Of a stretch of DNA of 64,000 bases, positions 9,073-17,987 are shown piece by piece. The stretch's first letter is position 1, and every line of letters starts with the position of its first letter. Position numbers and translations under genes: made by a program. Source of the stretch: Streptomyces sp. H27-C3 (lineage in GTDB: Bacteria > Actinomycetota > Actinomycetes > Streptomycetales > Streptomycetaceae); the NCBI RefSeq assembly GCF_030063415.1, contig NZ_JASITA010000009.1, positions 24,948-88,947 on the forward strand, in the 5' to 3' direction. Below the pieces are notes generated by a model. It had not been told where the DNA came from, did no database searches, and was given only the letters and a program-made list of their open reading frames with translations.

Positions 9073-9786
9073 CTAGAGGCCGAGAAGCCAACGGCCGCCG
9101 CCGAGGAGCGCGCAGATCGACACGACGTGGAAGAGAAGCAGCCACATCAGGGGCGGGACATGCGTCAGCCGCGACAGCTGATCGGCGTCCGAATCGGGGG
9201 CTCCGCCGTGGCGCCGCTTGGACTGGAGCTCGAAGGCGGGTCGTACGCCCCCGAGGAGCAGGAACCAGACCGAGGCGTACGCGAAGGCGGCCTGCACCTC
9301 CGGGGTCGTCAGCCAGGAGATCAGCAGGAACGCGGCGCCCGTGACGATCACGGTGAGCGCGCCGTACGCGTTGCGGACCATCACCAGCATGGCGATGAGC
9401 AGGGCGGTCGCGACCCACAGGAAGAGCGTGATGTGGTTCGCGGCGAGCAGCCAGGCTCCGCCCAGGCCGAGCAGCGACGGCGCGGTGTAGCCGGCGGCGG
9501 CGGTGAGGATCATCCCGATGCCGGTCGGCTTGCCGCGGCTGACGGTGAGCCCGGAGGTGTCCGAGTGCAACCGGATCCCGTCGAGGCTGCGCCCGGTCAG
9601 CAGAGCGACAAGACCGTGACCGCCCTCATGGGCGATGGTGACGGCGTTGCGGGTCAGCCGCCAGAGGGGGCGCGGGGTGACGGCGACGAGCGCGACCAGC
9701 GCGGTCACGATCACGAGCCACTGGTCAGGGTCGGGCTGGGTGCCGAAGACGCGGTTCCACAGGTCGCCGAGATTGGTGCTGTCCAT
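9073..9786 (-). CDS. M50-family membrane metallopeptidase
   Basis: A 237-residue polytopic membrane protein. The zinc motif HEGGH (residues 53-57) lies at the edge of a hydrophobic helix, as in site-2-type proteases. At least five further hydrophobic segments follow, and a Ser/Asp-rich loop precedes the last one. M50 enzymes cleave substrates within the membrane; the target here is unknown, and the protein resembles the YwaF/M50B-like group that lacks PDZ domains. The start ATG 9786 is chosen because upstream in-frame sequence is Pro/Arg-rich and lies in the divergent promoter region. It has an unusually long region (332 bp) separating it from the divergent HMCES-type gene. Confidence 0.8.
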   Translation of the reverse strand: MDSTNLGDLWNRVFGTQPDPDQWLVIVTALVALVAVTPRPLWRLTRNAVTIAHEGGHGLVALLTGRSLDGIRLHSDTSGLTVSRGKPTGIGMILTAAAGYTAPSLLGLGGAWLLAANHITLFLWVATALLIAMLVMVRNAYGALTVIVTGAAFLLISWLTTPEVQAAFAYASVWFLLLGGVRPAFELQSKRRHGGAPDSDADQLSRLTHVPPLMWLLLFHVVSICALLGGGRWLLGL

Positions 9787-10117
9787 GATGCGGGCGGCTC
9801 CTTGGGGCTTGGCGGTCTTGCCTGTCCGGGCGGCTCGGCCGGTCCGGGGCTGTCGGCTCGGCCGGCCCCGCGGTCGGGGCAGTCTGGCACCTCGGTGCGG
9901 ATGGTCGGTAAGACGCCGGATTCTCGCGCATCGTTCCTGACGGAGCATGGGTGGGGCGCATGTCATACGTCCGCGATCGTTTCCGGCCGACCGGTCACCC
10001 GGCGCGGGGCGGCTCCACGCGGGGCCGTCCTCTGCCCGGAGCTCGCTCCCGGTGGGTGGGGTTTGGCAGCATGGGTGGTGCGTGGAAGTGGAGTGGCGGT
10101 CGGGAGGGGGCGGAAGC
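9787..10117. other. Divergent intergenic region
   Basis: 331 bp between the M50 protease and the YedK/HMCES gene. Apparent reading frames continue from both sides but have noncoding composition. It presumably carries both promoters; no clear box, operator or RNA structure was recognised. Confidence 0.4.
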
Positions 10118-10933
10118 ATGTGTGGACGGTTTGCGGCGAGTCGGGGGCCCGAGGATCTTGTCGGGCTCTTCGGGGTGGAGATGTGGGAGCCCACCGAGGC
10201 GCTCGCGTCCGACTGGAACGTGGCTCCCACCAAAGAGGTCCAGGTGGTGCTGGAGCGGCCGGTCAAGGCGTCGGACGAGCAGCGTCCGGTGCGGCAGCTG
10301 CGGAAGCTGAAGTGGGGGCTCGTGCCGTCCTGGGCGAAGTCGCCCGAAGGCGGCGCGCGGATGATCAACGCGCGAGCCGAGACAGTGCACGAGAAGCCGT
10401 CGTTCCGACGGCCGTTCGCCGCGCGGCGCTGCATCGTTCCCGCCGACGGGTACTACGAGTGGGTCACCGGCACGCAGGAGCGCGAGCTGGAGGTGGAGGG
10501 GAAGAAGAAGCGGGCCCGGAAGCAGCCGTACTTTGTGACGCCCGCGGACGGGTCGGTGATGGCCATGGCGGGGCTGTACGAGTTCTGGCGGGACCGGACC
10601 CTGCCCGACGACCATCCGCAGGCCTGGTGGGCGACCTGCTCGGTGATCACCACGGAGGCGGAGACGTCCCCGCTGGGGGTGGCGCCGGCCGAGGGCCCGG
10701 GGTCGCTGGCCGACATCCATCCCCGGATGCCGCTGATGCTGCTGCCGGACCGGTGGGACGCGTGGCTGGACCCCGCGAGGACGGACGCGGAGGACGTACG
10801 GGCGCTGCTGGCGCCGCCGCCGGGCGGGCTGATGCGGGCGTACCCGGTGGGGACGGCCGTGAGCAACGTACGCAACAACGGGCCGGAGCTGCTCGACGAG
10901 CTGGCCGGGCCGGAAGTGGGCACGTTGTTCTGA
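10118..10933 (+). CDS. SOS-response-associated YedK/HMCES family protein
   Basis: A 271-residue member of the SRAP family, which crosslinks to abasic sites in single-stranded DNA through the N-terminal cysteine and so shields them. The active residues are present: C2 in MCGRF (exposed after Met removal), N84 in INARAE, E114 in GYYEW and H201 in IHPRMP. ATG 10118 is the only start that leaves Cys at position 2, which fixes the start. A Lys/Arg-rich insert lies at about 121-136. The gene is followed 45 bp later by an alpha/beta hydrolase on the same strand. Confidence 0.92.
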   Translation: MCGRFAASRGPEDLVGLFGVEMWEPTEALASDWNVAPTKEVQVVLERPVKASDEQRPVRQLRKLKWGLVPSWAKSPEGGARMINARAETVHEKPSFRRPFAARRCIVPADGYYEWVTGTQERELEVEGKKKRARKQPYFVTPADGSVMAMAGLYEFWRDRTLPDDHPQAWWATCSVITTEAETSPLGVAPAEGPGSLADIHPRMPLMLLPDRWDAWLDPARTDAEDVRALLAPPPGGLMRAYPVGTAVSNVRNNGPELLDELAGPEVGTLF

Positions 10934-10978
10934 GAGGCGCGGCACAGAGGTGCGGGCCGCGCGCGGCAGGATGTCCGT

Positions 10979-11617
10979 GTGACAGCGAGTGAGATGGTTC
11001 AGACCTCAGCGGGCGACGCCCGCATCACCTGGGTGGCCGCCGAGCAGGCACGGCTCGTGCTGGCCGTCAGCCATGGCGCCGGCGGAGGGATCGAGGCCCG
11101 GGACCTTGTCGCCCTGGCGGGTGCGCTGCCCGACCACGGCGTGACGGTGGCTCTGGTGGAGCAGCCCTGGCGGGTGGCCGGCAAGCGGGTGGCTCCCGCG
11201 CCCAAGACCCTGGACGCCGGGTGGCGAGGGGTGTGGCCGGCGCTGGAGAAGGCCGGGCTGCCGGTCGTCGCGGGCGGGCGCAGCGCGGGGGCGCGCGTCG
11301 CCTGTCGGACGGCGCGCGAGCTGGGGGCGTGCGCCGTGCTGGCGCTCAGCTTTCCGCTGCACCCTCCGGGCAGGCCGGAGAAGTCCCGGGCGGCCGAGCT
11401 CCTGGGCGCCGGGGTACCCACGTTGGTCGTACAGGGCGGGAACGATCCTTTCGGGAAGCCGGCCGAGTTCCCGGAGGGCGACCACCGGCTCCTGGAGGTG
11501 CCGTACGGGGATCACGGATTCGCCGTACCGAAGAAGGCCGAGGGGGGTCAGGAGCGGGCCCTGGAGGTGCTGACCGAAGGTGTGGTGAGCTGGATCGACG
11601 GGCTTCGGGAATGTTGA
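10979..11617 (+). CDS. Alpha/beta hydrolase (KANL3/Tex30-like)
   Basis: A 212-residue alpha/beta-hydrolase fold protein of the short family related to Tex30/KANL3. The likely triad is S102 in GGRSAGAR, D156 in QGGNDPF and H179 in YGDHGF. There is no signal peptide, so it is cytoplasmic. GTG at 10979 is chosen because the next in-frame start (ATG 10991) lacks a better ribosome-binding site; either is possible. It immediately precedes sigR in the same direction, and its last codons overlap the sigma-R promoter. The substrate is unknown. Confidence 0.8.
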   Translation: MTASEMVQTSAGDARITWVAAEQARLVLAVSHGAGGGIEARDLVALAGALPDHGVTVALVEQPWRVAGKRVAPAPKTLDAGWRGVWPALEKAGLPVVAGGRSAGARVACRTARELGACAVLALSFPLHPPGRPEKSRAAELLGAGVPTLVVQGGNDPFGKPAEFPEGDHRLLEVPYGDHGFAVPKKAEGGQERALEVLTEGVVSWIDGLREC

Positions 11618-11633
11618 CCCGGGGCCCGCTGTT
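11608..11633 (+). promoter_or_regulatory. Sigma-R-dependent promoter (sigRp2 type)
   Basis: GGAAT (11608-11612), exactly 18 bp of spacer, then GTT (11631-11633): a perfect match to the sigma-R consensus GGAAT-N18-GTT. It overlaps the 3' end of the hydrolase gene. In S. coelicolor the equivalent p2 promoter is induced by thiol oxidation and gives positive autoregulation. Confidence 0.88.
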
Positions 11634-11683
11634 GTTCGGTTCGTCGACATACGCAGCACTTACGTGGAGAGGAAGTCCGTCGC

Positions 11684-11848
11684 ATGGGTTCGACCATCTG
11701 CCCTAGCCGCTCGCACGCCGCTGACCTGGAGTGGACGGTGCTGACCGCGGCCAAGACCGTCCCTCTTCGGGCGGCGGACGGGACGGATCGTCGTCTATCC
11801 TCCGATTCGAGTGGGTCCGCATTCGGGCTCGCCACGGCGTTGGAGGAG
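11684..11848 (+). other. 55-codon in-frame N-terminal extension of SigR (SigR' isoform)
   Basis: From ATG 11684 the frame runs uninterrupted for 55 codons into the standard GTG start at 11849. S. coelicolor makes a longer, unstable sigma-R' isoform with a 55-residue extension from the stress-induced p2 transcript; the matching length and the promoter 50 bp upstream strongly suggest the same device here. Segment composition ([17 protein letters not shown]...) is not sigma-domain-like. Confidence 0.75.
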
Positions 11849-12520
11849 GTGGGTCCGGTCACTGGGACCGACACAGGGACCGACGACGGCCAGGCGGCTG
11901 AGGACAGCGCGCAGGAGAGCACCACCGAGCGCAACGCGCGCTTCGAGCGGGACGCTCTGGGTTTCCTCGACCAGATGTACTCGGCCGCCCTGCGTATGAC
12001 ACGTAATCCGGCCGACGCGGAGGACCTGGTGCAGGAGACGTACGCGAAGGCGTACGGGTCCTTCCACCAGTTCCGTGAGGGCACGAATCTGAAGGCGTGG
12101 CTGTACCGCATTCTGACGAACACCTTCATCAACGCGTACCGCAAGAAGCAGCGGGAGCCGCAGCGCAGTGGCGCCGAGGAGATCGAGGACTGGCAGCTCG
12201 CGCGCGCCGAGTCGCACATGTCGACGGGCCTGCGTTCCGCGGAGTCCCAGGCGCTCGACCACCTGCCCGACTCGGACGTCAAGTCCGCGCTGCAGGCGAT
12301 CCCCGAGGAGTTCCGCATCGCGGTCTATCTCGCGGACGTAGAGGGCTTTGCGTACAAGGAGATCGCGGACATCATGGGAACACCCATCGGTACGGTGATG
12401 TCCCGGCTGCACCGGGGCCGCCGTCAACTGCGCGGCATGCTTGAGGACTACGCGCGTGACCGCGGGCTGGTCCCGGCGGGCGCCGGGGACTCGCACGATC
12501 GGAAAGGCTCGGGCTCATGA
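11849..12520 (+). CDS. sigR: ECF sigma factor SigR (thiol-oxidative stress)
   Basis: A 223-residue group IV sigma factor in the short form. Region 2 (about residues 36-105, with [16 protein letters not shown]) and region 4 (about 150-205, with [20 protein letters not shown]) are intact. It directs transcription of thioredoxin, mycothiol and related genes when disulfide stress releases it from RsrA. GTG 11849 follows GGAGGAG directly and matches the S. coelicolor start; a longer isoform from ATG 11684 is likely made from the sigma-R promoter. The stop overlaps the rsrA start (ATGA), giving coupled translation with its anti-sigma factor. Confidence 0.95.
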   Translation: MGPVTGTDTGTDDGQAAEDSAQESTTERNARFERDALGFLDQMYSAALRMTRNPADAEDLVQETYAKAYGSFHQFREGTNLKAWLYRILTNTFINAYRKKQREPQRSGAEEIEDWQLARAESHMSTGLRSAESQALDHLPDSDVKSALQAIPEEFRIAVYLADVEGFAYKEIADIMGTPIGTVMSRLHRGRRQLRGMLEDYARDRGLVPAGAGDSHDRKGSGS

Positions 12521-12840
12521 GCTGCGGAGAGCCGCACGAGACTGATTGCTCCGAGGTCCTGGACCATCTCTATGAGTTCCTCGACCACGAGATGCCCGAC
12601 AGTGACTGCACCAAGTTCGAGGTGCACTTCGAGGAGTGCTCCCCGTGCTTGGAGAAGTACGGCCTGGAGCAGGCCGTGAAGAAGCTGGTGAAGCGCTGCT
12701 GCGGCAGTGACGACGTACCCTCCGACCTGCGGTCGAAGGTCCTGGGGCGGATCGATCTGATCCGCTCCGGCCAGGCGGTGCCCGAGCAGGACGTGACGCT
12801 CACGAACGCCGCGGACCAGCCGGTCGCCAAGGAGGCGTAG
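12517..12840 (+). CDS. rsrA: Zinc-binding redox-sensing anti-sigma factor RsrA
   Basis: A 107-residue ZAS-family anti-sigma factor that holds SigR inactive when reduced. All seven cysteines known in S. coelicolor RsrA are present at the same positions: C3, C11, C31, C41, C44, C61 and C62, with H37 completing the HxxxCxxC motif (HFEECSPC). Oxidation forms a disulfide, expels zinc and releases SigR. The ATG overlaps the sigR stop codon. The gene is followed 54 bp later by a 166-bp repetitive element. Confidence 0.97.
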   Translation: MSCGEPHETDCSEVLDHLYEFLDHEMPDSDCTKFEVHFEECSPCLEKYGLEQAVKKLVKRCCGSDDVPSDLRSKVLGRIDLIRSGQAVPEQDVTLTNAADQPVAKEA

Positions 12841-12894
12841 GGCTCGCTCCCCGGGGTGCCCGACGGGTGCCGCGCATGCCTCCCGTACATCCCT

Positions 12895-13060
12895 TTACGA
12901 CCTCGGGGGCAATAGCGCGCGGGCTCCCGGCGTCCTGTGACTCCGCCTCCGGCGTTGTCGTCGGTCGACGACGCTCCGCGTCGCCTCCCTCCTCCGCCTC
13001 GCCTGCGAAGCCGCATGACGCCGCTCGCTGATCCACGCTCCCTTGCCCCCGAGGTCGTTA
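12895..13060. mobile_element. 166-bp terminal-inverted-repeat element, copy 1 (MITE-like)
   Basis: The element begins TTACGACCTCGGGGGCAA and ends with the complement of TAACGACCTCGGGGGCAA, giving a 16-bp perfect inverted repeat inside the first two bases. The interior contains a further palindromic core (GTCGTCGGTCGACGAC). A copy of identical length and very high similarity lies at 46438-46603. There is no coding capacity. No clear target duplication flanks this copy. It fills most of the gap between rsrA and the HD-GYP gene (12841-13215); nothing else was seen there. Confidence 0.85.
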
Positions 13061-13215
13061 GCTCCTCCTGGCCCCTCGGGGCGAGAAGTCGGCCGGTTGT
13101 CACTCAATGGTGCTAATCGGCCGCTTCCTTCTCTCCGGCCCCCCTCAACTCGCTAGCCTGACGCACGGATTGGCGGGCGCGGCGGGTCGAGCTGCGGGAC
13201 ACAGGAGCGAGGCTG

Positions 13216-14781
13216 GTGATAGCCCTTTCACGGGTGGCGCGCGCGTACATTCTGGGGGCGCTGCTCGCGGCGGCCTGCTGCGCGCTCCCCGCGCTGCGCC
13301 CGGACGCCGGTACGCCGTGGACCGCCGTCGCCCTGCTCTCCGCCCTGTACGCCGCGGGTGAGCTGCTGGGCCGCCGGCCCTTCATCGGCGGCGCGGTACG
13401 CATCGGCGCGGGCTCCTTCTTCCCCGTCCTGCTGGCCGCCGTCCTGCTGCTGCCGCCCCCGGCCGCCGCGCTCGTCGCCGTGCCCGGCGCCCTCGTCGGT
13501 CATGTCGAGCGGAGACCGCGTGCCGTGCGCCGCGCCTGGCGGGCGGCCCAGCTCGCGCTCGCGGCCCGGGCCGCGGCCGAGGTCTACACCCTCCTCGACG
13601 GCCGGGCCTCGCTCGGCGGAGCCGGCAGCGGGCCGGGCGGGGCCCTCGCCCCTGATTTCCCGTACGCCCTGCTGCCCGCCGGCGCGGCCGTCCTCGTCTT
13701 CTGCCTGGCCCTGACGGCCCTCGACGGCGGCATCCTCGCCACCGCCGAACCGCTGCCCGTACGCACCGCCTGGCGCGGCCTGCTGCTGCGTTCGCTGGCC
13801 CCGCACTGTGTGCAGGGCCTCGCCGGGCTGATGATGGCCGTCCTGTGGCGCAGCCCGTACGGGCCGCTCGCCGCGCTCCTCGTCCTGCTGCCCATGTACA
13901 TCTCCTGCTGGGTCTTCGCGCAGTACCACCGCGAGCGCGCCGCCCACCAGGCCACCATCCGCGCCCTCGTGCAGGCCGTCGACATCAAGGACGAGTACAC
14001 GCGCGGGCACAGCGAGCGGGTCGGCCAGGCGTCCGTGATGATCGCCCGCGAGCTGGCCATGGACGAGGAACGCATCGAGGTCCTGCGCTTCGCCGGGATC
14101 CTGCACGACGTCGGCAAGCTCGGCGTCCCGACCCGCCTCCTGCGCAAGGACGGGCCGCTGACCCCCCAGGAGCGCCGCATCATCGAACTGCACCCCGAGT
14201 ACGGGCACGAAATGGTCCGCGGCATCGGCTTCCTCGGGGAGGCGCGGTCCGCGATCCTGCACCACCACGAGCGGCTCGACGGGAGCGGCTACCCGTACGG
14301 GCTCAGCGGTCGTCAGATCCCCGAGTTCGCCCGGGTCGTAGCCGTCGCCGACGCTTTCGACGCGATGACGTCGACCCGCTCCTACCGAAGGGCCCGGCCG
14401 CTCGGCAGGGCGGTGGAGGAACTCGACAGATGCGCCGGGACGCACTTCGACCCGGAGATGGTGGCCGCGCTGATCCGGGCGCTCGACCGGCACGGCTGGC
14501 ACCACTCGGTCACGGCGGACGAGCGCGACCCGGCGGACGAGCGCGACCCGGCGGACGAACGCGGCCCGGCACACGCCCCGTCGGCCGCCACCGACGCACC
14601 GGGGACGCCCGGCACACCGGGTGCGGCCCGCCCGCCCGACCTCGGAGGAAACGTCCCGCCTCCGCGCCCCGGAGCCCCGGCGACACATGCGGGCGGGCCC
14701 GGCGACGCCCCCGCCACGGCCCCCGCCACGGCCCCCGTCGCCGCCCCCGGTCCTCCCGCGTCCCCGGAGCACGGCGCGTGA
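13216..14781 (+). CDS. Membrane HD-GYP-domain phosphohydrolase
   Basis: A 521-residue protein. The N-terminal half (about 1-250) holds six to seven hydrophobic helices. The HD-GYP domain follows (about 255-425) with HSERVGQASV, the metal pair in LHDVGK (near residues 296-301), HHHERLDGSGYP (near 348-359) and VVAVADAFDAMTS. All residues expected for a cyclic-di-nucleotide phosphodiesterase are present. The C-terminal ~95 residues are disordered Ala/Pro-rich and contain three tandem ADERDP/ADERGP repeats. GTG 13216 is the start. The stop overlaps the next gene's GTG, so the two are an operon. The substrate is inferred from the family. Confidence 0.85.
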   Translation: MIALSRVARAYILGALLAAACCALPALRPDAGTPWTAVALLSALYAAGELLGRRPFIGGAVRIGAGSFFPVLLAAVLLLPPPAAALVAVPGALVGHVERRPRAVRRAWRAAQLALAARAAAEVYTLLDGRASLGGAGSGPGGALAPDFPYALLPAGAAVLVFCLALTALDGGILATAEPLPVRTAWRGLLLRSLAPHCVQGLAGLMMAVLWRSPYGPLAALLVLLPMYISCWVFAQYHRERAAHQATIRALVQAVDIKDEYTRGHSERVGQASVMIARELAMDEERIEVLRFAGILHDVGKLGVPTRLLRKDGPLTPQERRIIELHPEYGHEMVRGIGFLGEARSAILHHHERLDGSGYPYGLSGRQIPEFARVVAVADAFDAMTSTRSYRRARPLGRAVEELDRCAGTHFDPEMVAALIRALDRHGWHHSVTADERDPADERDPADERGPAHAPSAATDAPGTPGTPGAARPPDLGGNVPPPRPGAPATHAGGPGDAPATAPATAPVAAPGPPASPEHGA

Positions 14782-16109
14782 GCAGGGGCGCGCCACGCGC
14801 GCGTGACGCGAAGCGGGAGCAGCAGAAGCCGCCGTTCGCCGTGGCACTCGTGTACGCCGCCGCCACCGCGCTCACCGTGTGCGCCTTCGGTGACACCCTC
14901 TGGCACGGCATCACCCAGCCAGGCGTCGCCCTCGCCTTCGGGGTCCTCATCGCTGTCGGCGAACTCGCCCGCTGGGGCGCCGGCCGAGGCCCCTCGCCGC
15001 TGCCCGGCGAACGCGACCCCGCGCCGCTCGGCACCGCCGGAGCCCTCGCCTACGCCCTGCTCGGGCAGAACGCCGGGCACGCCACCAGCCACGGCGTCCT
15101 CCAGGTCGTCGCCGTCGTCGTCGCGGCCGCCCTCGCAGGCGCCGTGCCGCACGTCGCCAACGGCCACGGGCCCGCCATCGACCACGTCGCCCGCCGCGTC
15201 CTCACCGTCGCCTTCGCGGCGGTCTGCTTCCAGCCGCTCTACAACTCCGGCACGCTGGGGCGCTGGGTCGGCCACGGACCGTACTTCGCCCTCTTCCTGC
15301 TGCTCGTGCTCGTCCTCACCGCCCTGTGCGACGCCGTGATCGCCGCCACCATGGCCCGCGCGCGCACCGGCTATCCGTACGGCTCCCTGCTCCGCGACGA
15401 GCTGCGCGCCCTGATCGGCATCGGTTCCGCCGTCTGCGCCACCGGCGCCGTGATGGCGCTCGCGGTCGCCGTGGCCGGACTGTGGGCGCTGCCCGTCTTC
15501 TGCGTACCGCTGCTGCTCACCCAGCTGTCCTTCCGGCGCTACGCCGAGGTCCGTACGACGTACCGCCAGACCATCACCTCGCTGGCCCGCGCCACCGAGA
15601 TCGCCGGATACACCCCACCCGGCCACGCCCACCGGGTCGCCCAGCTCAGCCGCGCCGTCGGCCGCGAGCTGGGCCTGTCCGAGCCCGAGCTGACCGTCCT
15701 GGAGTACGCGGCCCTGATGCACGACATCGGCCAGCTCTCGCTCCTCGACCCGGTCCCCGCCGGCGCCACCGCCCGCCTTTCGCCCGCCGAGCAGCGCAGG
15801 ATCGCCCTCCTCGGCGGAGCGGTCGTACGGCAGACCGGGGTGCGGGCCGAGGTCGCCGTGGTCGTGGAGCGGCAGGCCGACCCCTACCGTGAGCAGCCGC
15901 TTTCCGCCCGGATCGTGCGCGCCGTCAACGCATACGACGATCTCTCGGGGGAAAGCGGGCCGGGGGAGAACGGCAGCCGTCTCGGCGGCAGGCTGAACGC
16001 CCTGGAGCACCTTCGCCTCGGTACCGGCCACGACTACCAGAGCGAGGTCGTGGAATCCCTCGCACGTGTCCTGTCCCGCGGCGGTCTGACCCCGTCCTCA
16101 CCTGGGTAA
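14778..16109 (+). CDS. Second membrane HD-domain protein, degenerate GYP motif
   Basis: A 443-residue protein starting at GTG 14778, which overlaps the stop of the preceding HD-GYP gene (GTGA). The N-terminal half has about six hydrophobic helices. The C-terminal HD domain keeps GHAHRVAQLSRAVG and MHDIGQLSLLD (near residue 313) but lacks the HHExxDGxGYP segment: the corresponding region reads VVVERQADPYREQ. Catalysis of cyclic dinucleotides is therefore doubtful, and it may sense ligand or pair with its upstream neighbour. The two look like products of a gene duplication. Downstream is a TPR protein on the same strand. Confidence 0.8.
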   Translation: MSRGAPRARDAKREQQKPPFAVALVYAAATALTVCAFGDTLWHGITQPGVALAFGVLIAVGELARWGAGRGPSPLPGERDPAPLGTAGALAYALLGQNAGHATSHGVLQVVAVVVAAALAGAVPHVANGHGPAIDHVARRVLTVAFAAVCFQPLYNSGTLGRWVGHGPYFALFLLLVLVLTALCDAVIAATMARARTGYPYGSLLRDELRALIGIGSAVCATGAVMALAVAVAGLWALPVFCVPLLLTQLSFRRYAEVRTTYRQTITSLARATEIAGYTPPGHAHRVAQLSRAVGRELGLSEPELTVLEYAALMHDIGQLSLLDPVPAGATARLSPAEQRRIALLGGAVVRQTGVRAEVAVVVERQADPYREQPLSARIVRAVNAYDDLSGESGPGENGSRLGGRLNALEHLRLGTGHDYQSEVVESLARVLSRGGLTPSSPG

Positions 16110-16215
16110 CCCATGGGTAATGAGCGGCCCTCCGACGGGGCATGGTTGGATGCGAAGAAGAGCAAGAAATGGGTGTCCGGGGGCACGGGCCTTCAGCGAC
16201 CGGCAGGCGGGAATC

Positions 16216-17196
16216 GTGAGGATCTTCGGGAAGGTACGGCATCGACCCTCCGCTTCGTGGCGGCAGGCCACCGACCGCGCGTTCACGCTGATCGGCGACG
16301 GTCGGTACGAGGACGCGGGGGCGCTGCTGACGCGCGCGGCCGACCTCGAACCCTGGCTGTCCGAGTCATGGTTCAACCTGGCACTGCTGCACAAGTTCCG
16401 GCACGACTGGGAGCAGGCGCGGTCGGCCGGACTGCGCGCCGTCGCCCTCCTCGACCGGGAGACCGGCGCCCCCGACTGGTGGAACGTCGGGATCGCGGCC
16501 ACCGCCCTGCAGGACTGGCCGCTGGCGCGCCGCGCCTGGCAGGCGTACGGGCTGAAGGTGCCCGGGGGGCCCACCGAGAGCGGCGAGCCCGTGGGCATGG
16601 AGCTCGGCAGCGCAGCGGTCCGGCTCTCGCCCGAGGGCGAGGCCGAGGTGGTATGGGGCCGCAGGCTCGACCCGGCGCGCATCGAGGTGCTGTCGATCCC
16701 GCTGCCGTCGTCCGGGCGGCGCTGGGGCGAGGTCGTCCTGCACGACGGCGTACCGCACGGCGCGCGGGTCACCTCCGCGGGGCCCTCCTTCCCCGTATTC
16801 GACGAGATCGAGCTGTGGGCGCCCTCGCCGGTCCCCACCTGGGTGGTTCTCCTGGAGGCCGCAACCGAGGCGGACCGGGACGCCCTGGAGCGGCTGGCGG
16901 CCGACGCGGGGTTCGCCGCCGAGGACTGGTCCTCGTCCGTACGGCTGCTGTGCCGGGCCTGTTCCGAATCGCAGATGCCCAGCGACGAGGGCGACGGCGA
17001 GCACCTTGACCCGCACGATCACAGCGAGCCCGGCCACCCCGGGCCGCTCGGCCACCGCACGGCGGGCGAGCTGTGGGTGCCGGAGCGCGAGTGCGGTCTG
17101 GCGGCGCCGGACGGGCTGGTCCGCGGGCTGCTCGACGGGTGGGTCGCGGACAGACCCGACAGCCGTGAGTGGCGGGACCTCGAAGAGGTCTGCTGA
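16216..17196 (+). CDS. TPR-domain protein of unknown function
   Basis: A 326-residue protein from GTG 16216 (preceded by GCGGGA); an ATG at 16120 would add a 32-residue basic tail with no resemblance to a domain. The N-terminal ~110 residues form TPR helices (DRAFTLIGDGRYEDAGALL, SWFNLALLHKFRHDWEQAR). A beta-rich domain of unknown type follows, then a His/Asp/Pro-rich linker near residue 255-275, and a short C-terminal Trp-rich segment. A CRAC motif near residue 243 might bind a metal. The protein has no signal peptide. Its position just upstream of peptide deformylase is the only clue to its role. Confidence 0.75.
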   Translation: MRIFGKVRHRPSASWRQATDRAFTLIGDGRYEDAGALLTRAADLEPWLSESWFNLALLHKFRHDWEQARSAGLRAVALLDRETGAPDWWNVGIAATALQDWPLARRAWQAYGLKVPGGPTESGEPVGMELGSAAVRLSPEGEAEVVWGRRLDPARIEVLSIPLPSSGRRWGEVVLHDGVPHGARVTSAGPSFPVFDEIELWAPSPVPTWVVLLEAATEADRDALERLAADAGFAAEDWSSSVRLLCRACSESQMPSDEGDGEHLDPHDHSEPGHPGPLGHRTAGELWVPERECGLAAPDGLVRGLLDGWVADRPDSREWRDLEEVC

Positions 17197-17221
17197 AGTC
17201 TGGCCGTAGGCTGTACGCGCA

Positions 17222-17249
17222 GCGGATTCGGGTATGCGGATTCGGGTAT
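17222..17249 (+). repeat. Two tandem 14-bp repeats upstream of def
   Basis: GCGGATTCGGGTAT occurs twice head to tail (17222-17235, 17236-17249). Each copy contains GGGTAT, the -10 motif of SigB/SigH-type promoters in Streptomyces, and for the second copy a GnnT box 16 bp upstream falls in the first repeat. A duplicated promoter is plausible but unproven. Confidence 0.6.
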
Positions 17250-17279
17250 TTCTGGGTTTGAGGAAGGCGTACGGCGGAC

Positions 17280-17909
17280 ATGTCGCAGCAGGAGACGGAC
17301 CAGCAGGTCGACGACGGGTTCGTCGTGGACACCGAAGAGACGGCAGAGCGCGAGGAGGCGTACCGCGAGCGCGGTACCGCCCGCCCCATCACCGTCGTCG
17401 GGAACCCGGTCCTCCACAAGGAGTGCAAGGACGTCACCGAGTTCGACGACAAGCTCGCCGCGCTGATCGACGACATGTTCGCCAGCCAGCGGGCGGCCGA
17501 GGGCGTCGGCCTGGCCGCCAACCAGATCGGCGTCGACCTCAAGGTCTTCGTGTACGACTGCCCGGACGACGACGGCGACCGGCACGTCGGCGTGGTCGTC
17601 AACCCGGTCCTCGAAGAGCTCCCGCAGGACCAGCGCCGGCTCGAAGAGGCCAACGAGGGCTGCCTGTCCGTCCCCACCGCCTACGCCGAGCTGGCCCGCC
17701 CCGACTATGCGGTGGTGCACGGCCAGGACGCCCAGGGCAACGCGATCAAGGTGCGCGGCACCGGTTACTTCGCCCGCTGCCTCCAGCATGAGACGGACCA
17801 CCTCTACGGCTACCTGTACATCGACCGGCTGTCGAAGCGGGACCGCAAGGACGCGCTGCGGCAGATGGAAGAGGGCACGGCGCGCTACCCGATCGTCGAG
17901 AACGCCTGA
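17280..17909 (+). CDS. def: Peptide deformylase
   Basis: A 209-residue enzyme that removes the formyl group from nascent chains at the ribosome. The three family motifs are intact: [10 protein letters not shown] (75-84), EGCLS (126-130, metal ligand C128) and HETDH (170-174). An acidic N-terminal extension of about 33 residues precedes the catalytic domain, as in other actinobacterial deformylases. The upstream gap carries tandem 14-bp repeats with promoter-like GGGTAT. A terminator follows at 17928. Confidence 0.95.
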   Translation: MSQQETDQQVDDGFVVDTEETAEREEAYRERGTARPITVVGNPVLHKECKDVTEFDDKLAALIDDMFASQRAAEGVGLAANQIGVDLKVFVYDCPDDDGDRHVGVVVNPVLEELPQDQRRLEEANEGCLSVPTAYAELARPDYAVVHGQDAQGNAIKVRGTGYFARCLQHETDHLYGYLYIDRLSKRDRKDALRQMEEGTARYPIVENA

Positions 17910-17927
17910 CGCGTGACGTGACCGATG

Positions 17928-17969
17928 AGGGCCCCGTGTCACCGGTCGCACCGGTGGTGGCGGGGCCCT
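17928..17969 (+). terminator. Terminator after def
   Basis: Inverted repeat AGGGCCCCG / CGGGGCCCT, with an inner CACCGGT/ACCGGTG stem, in the 78-bp gap between def and the convergent AraC-type gene. Likely works in both directions. Confidence 0.8.
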
Positions 17970-17987
17970 TCGTGTACGTACGGGAGC

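Noticed and set aside
12895..13060. Rho-independent terminator of rsrA
   Set aside because: The inverted ends are about 130 bp apart and the whole 166-bp unit recurs at 46438, so it is a dispersed element, though it may also fold in RNA.
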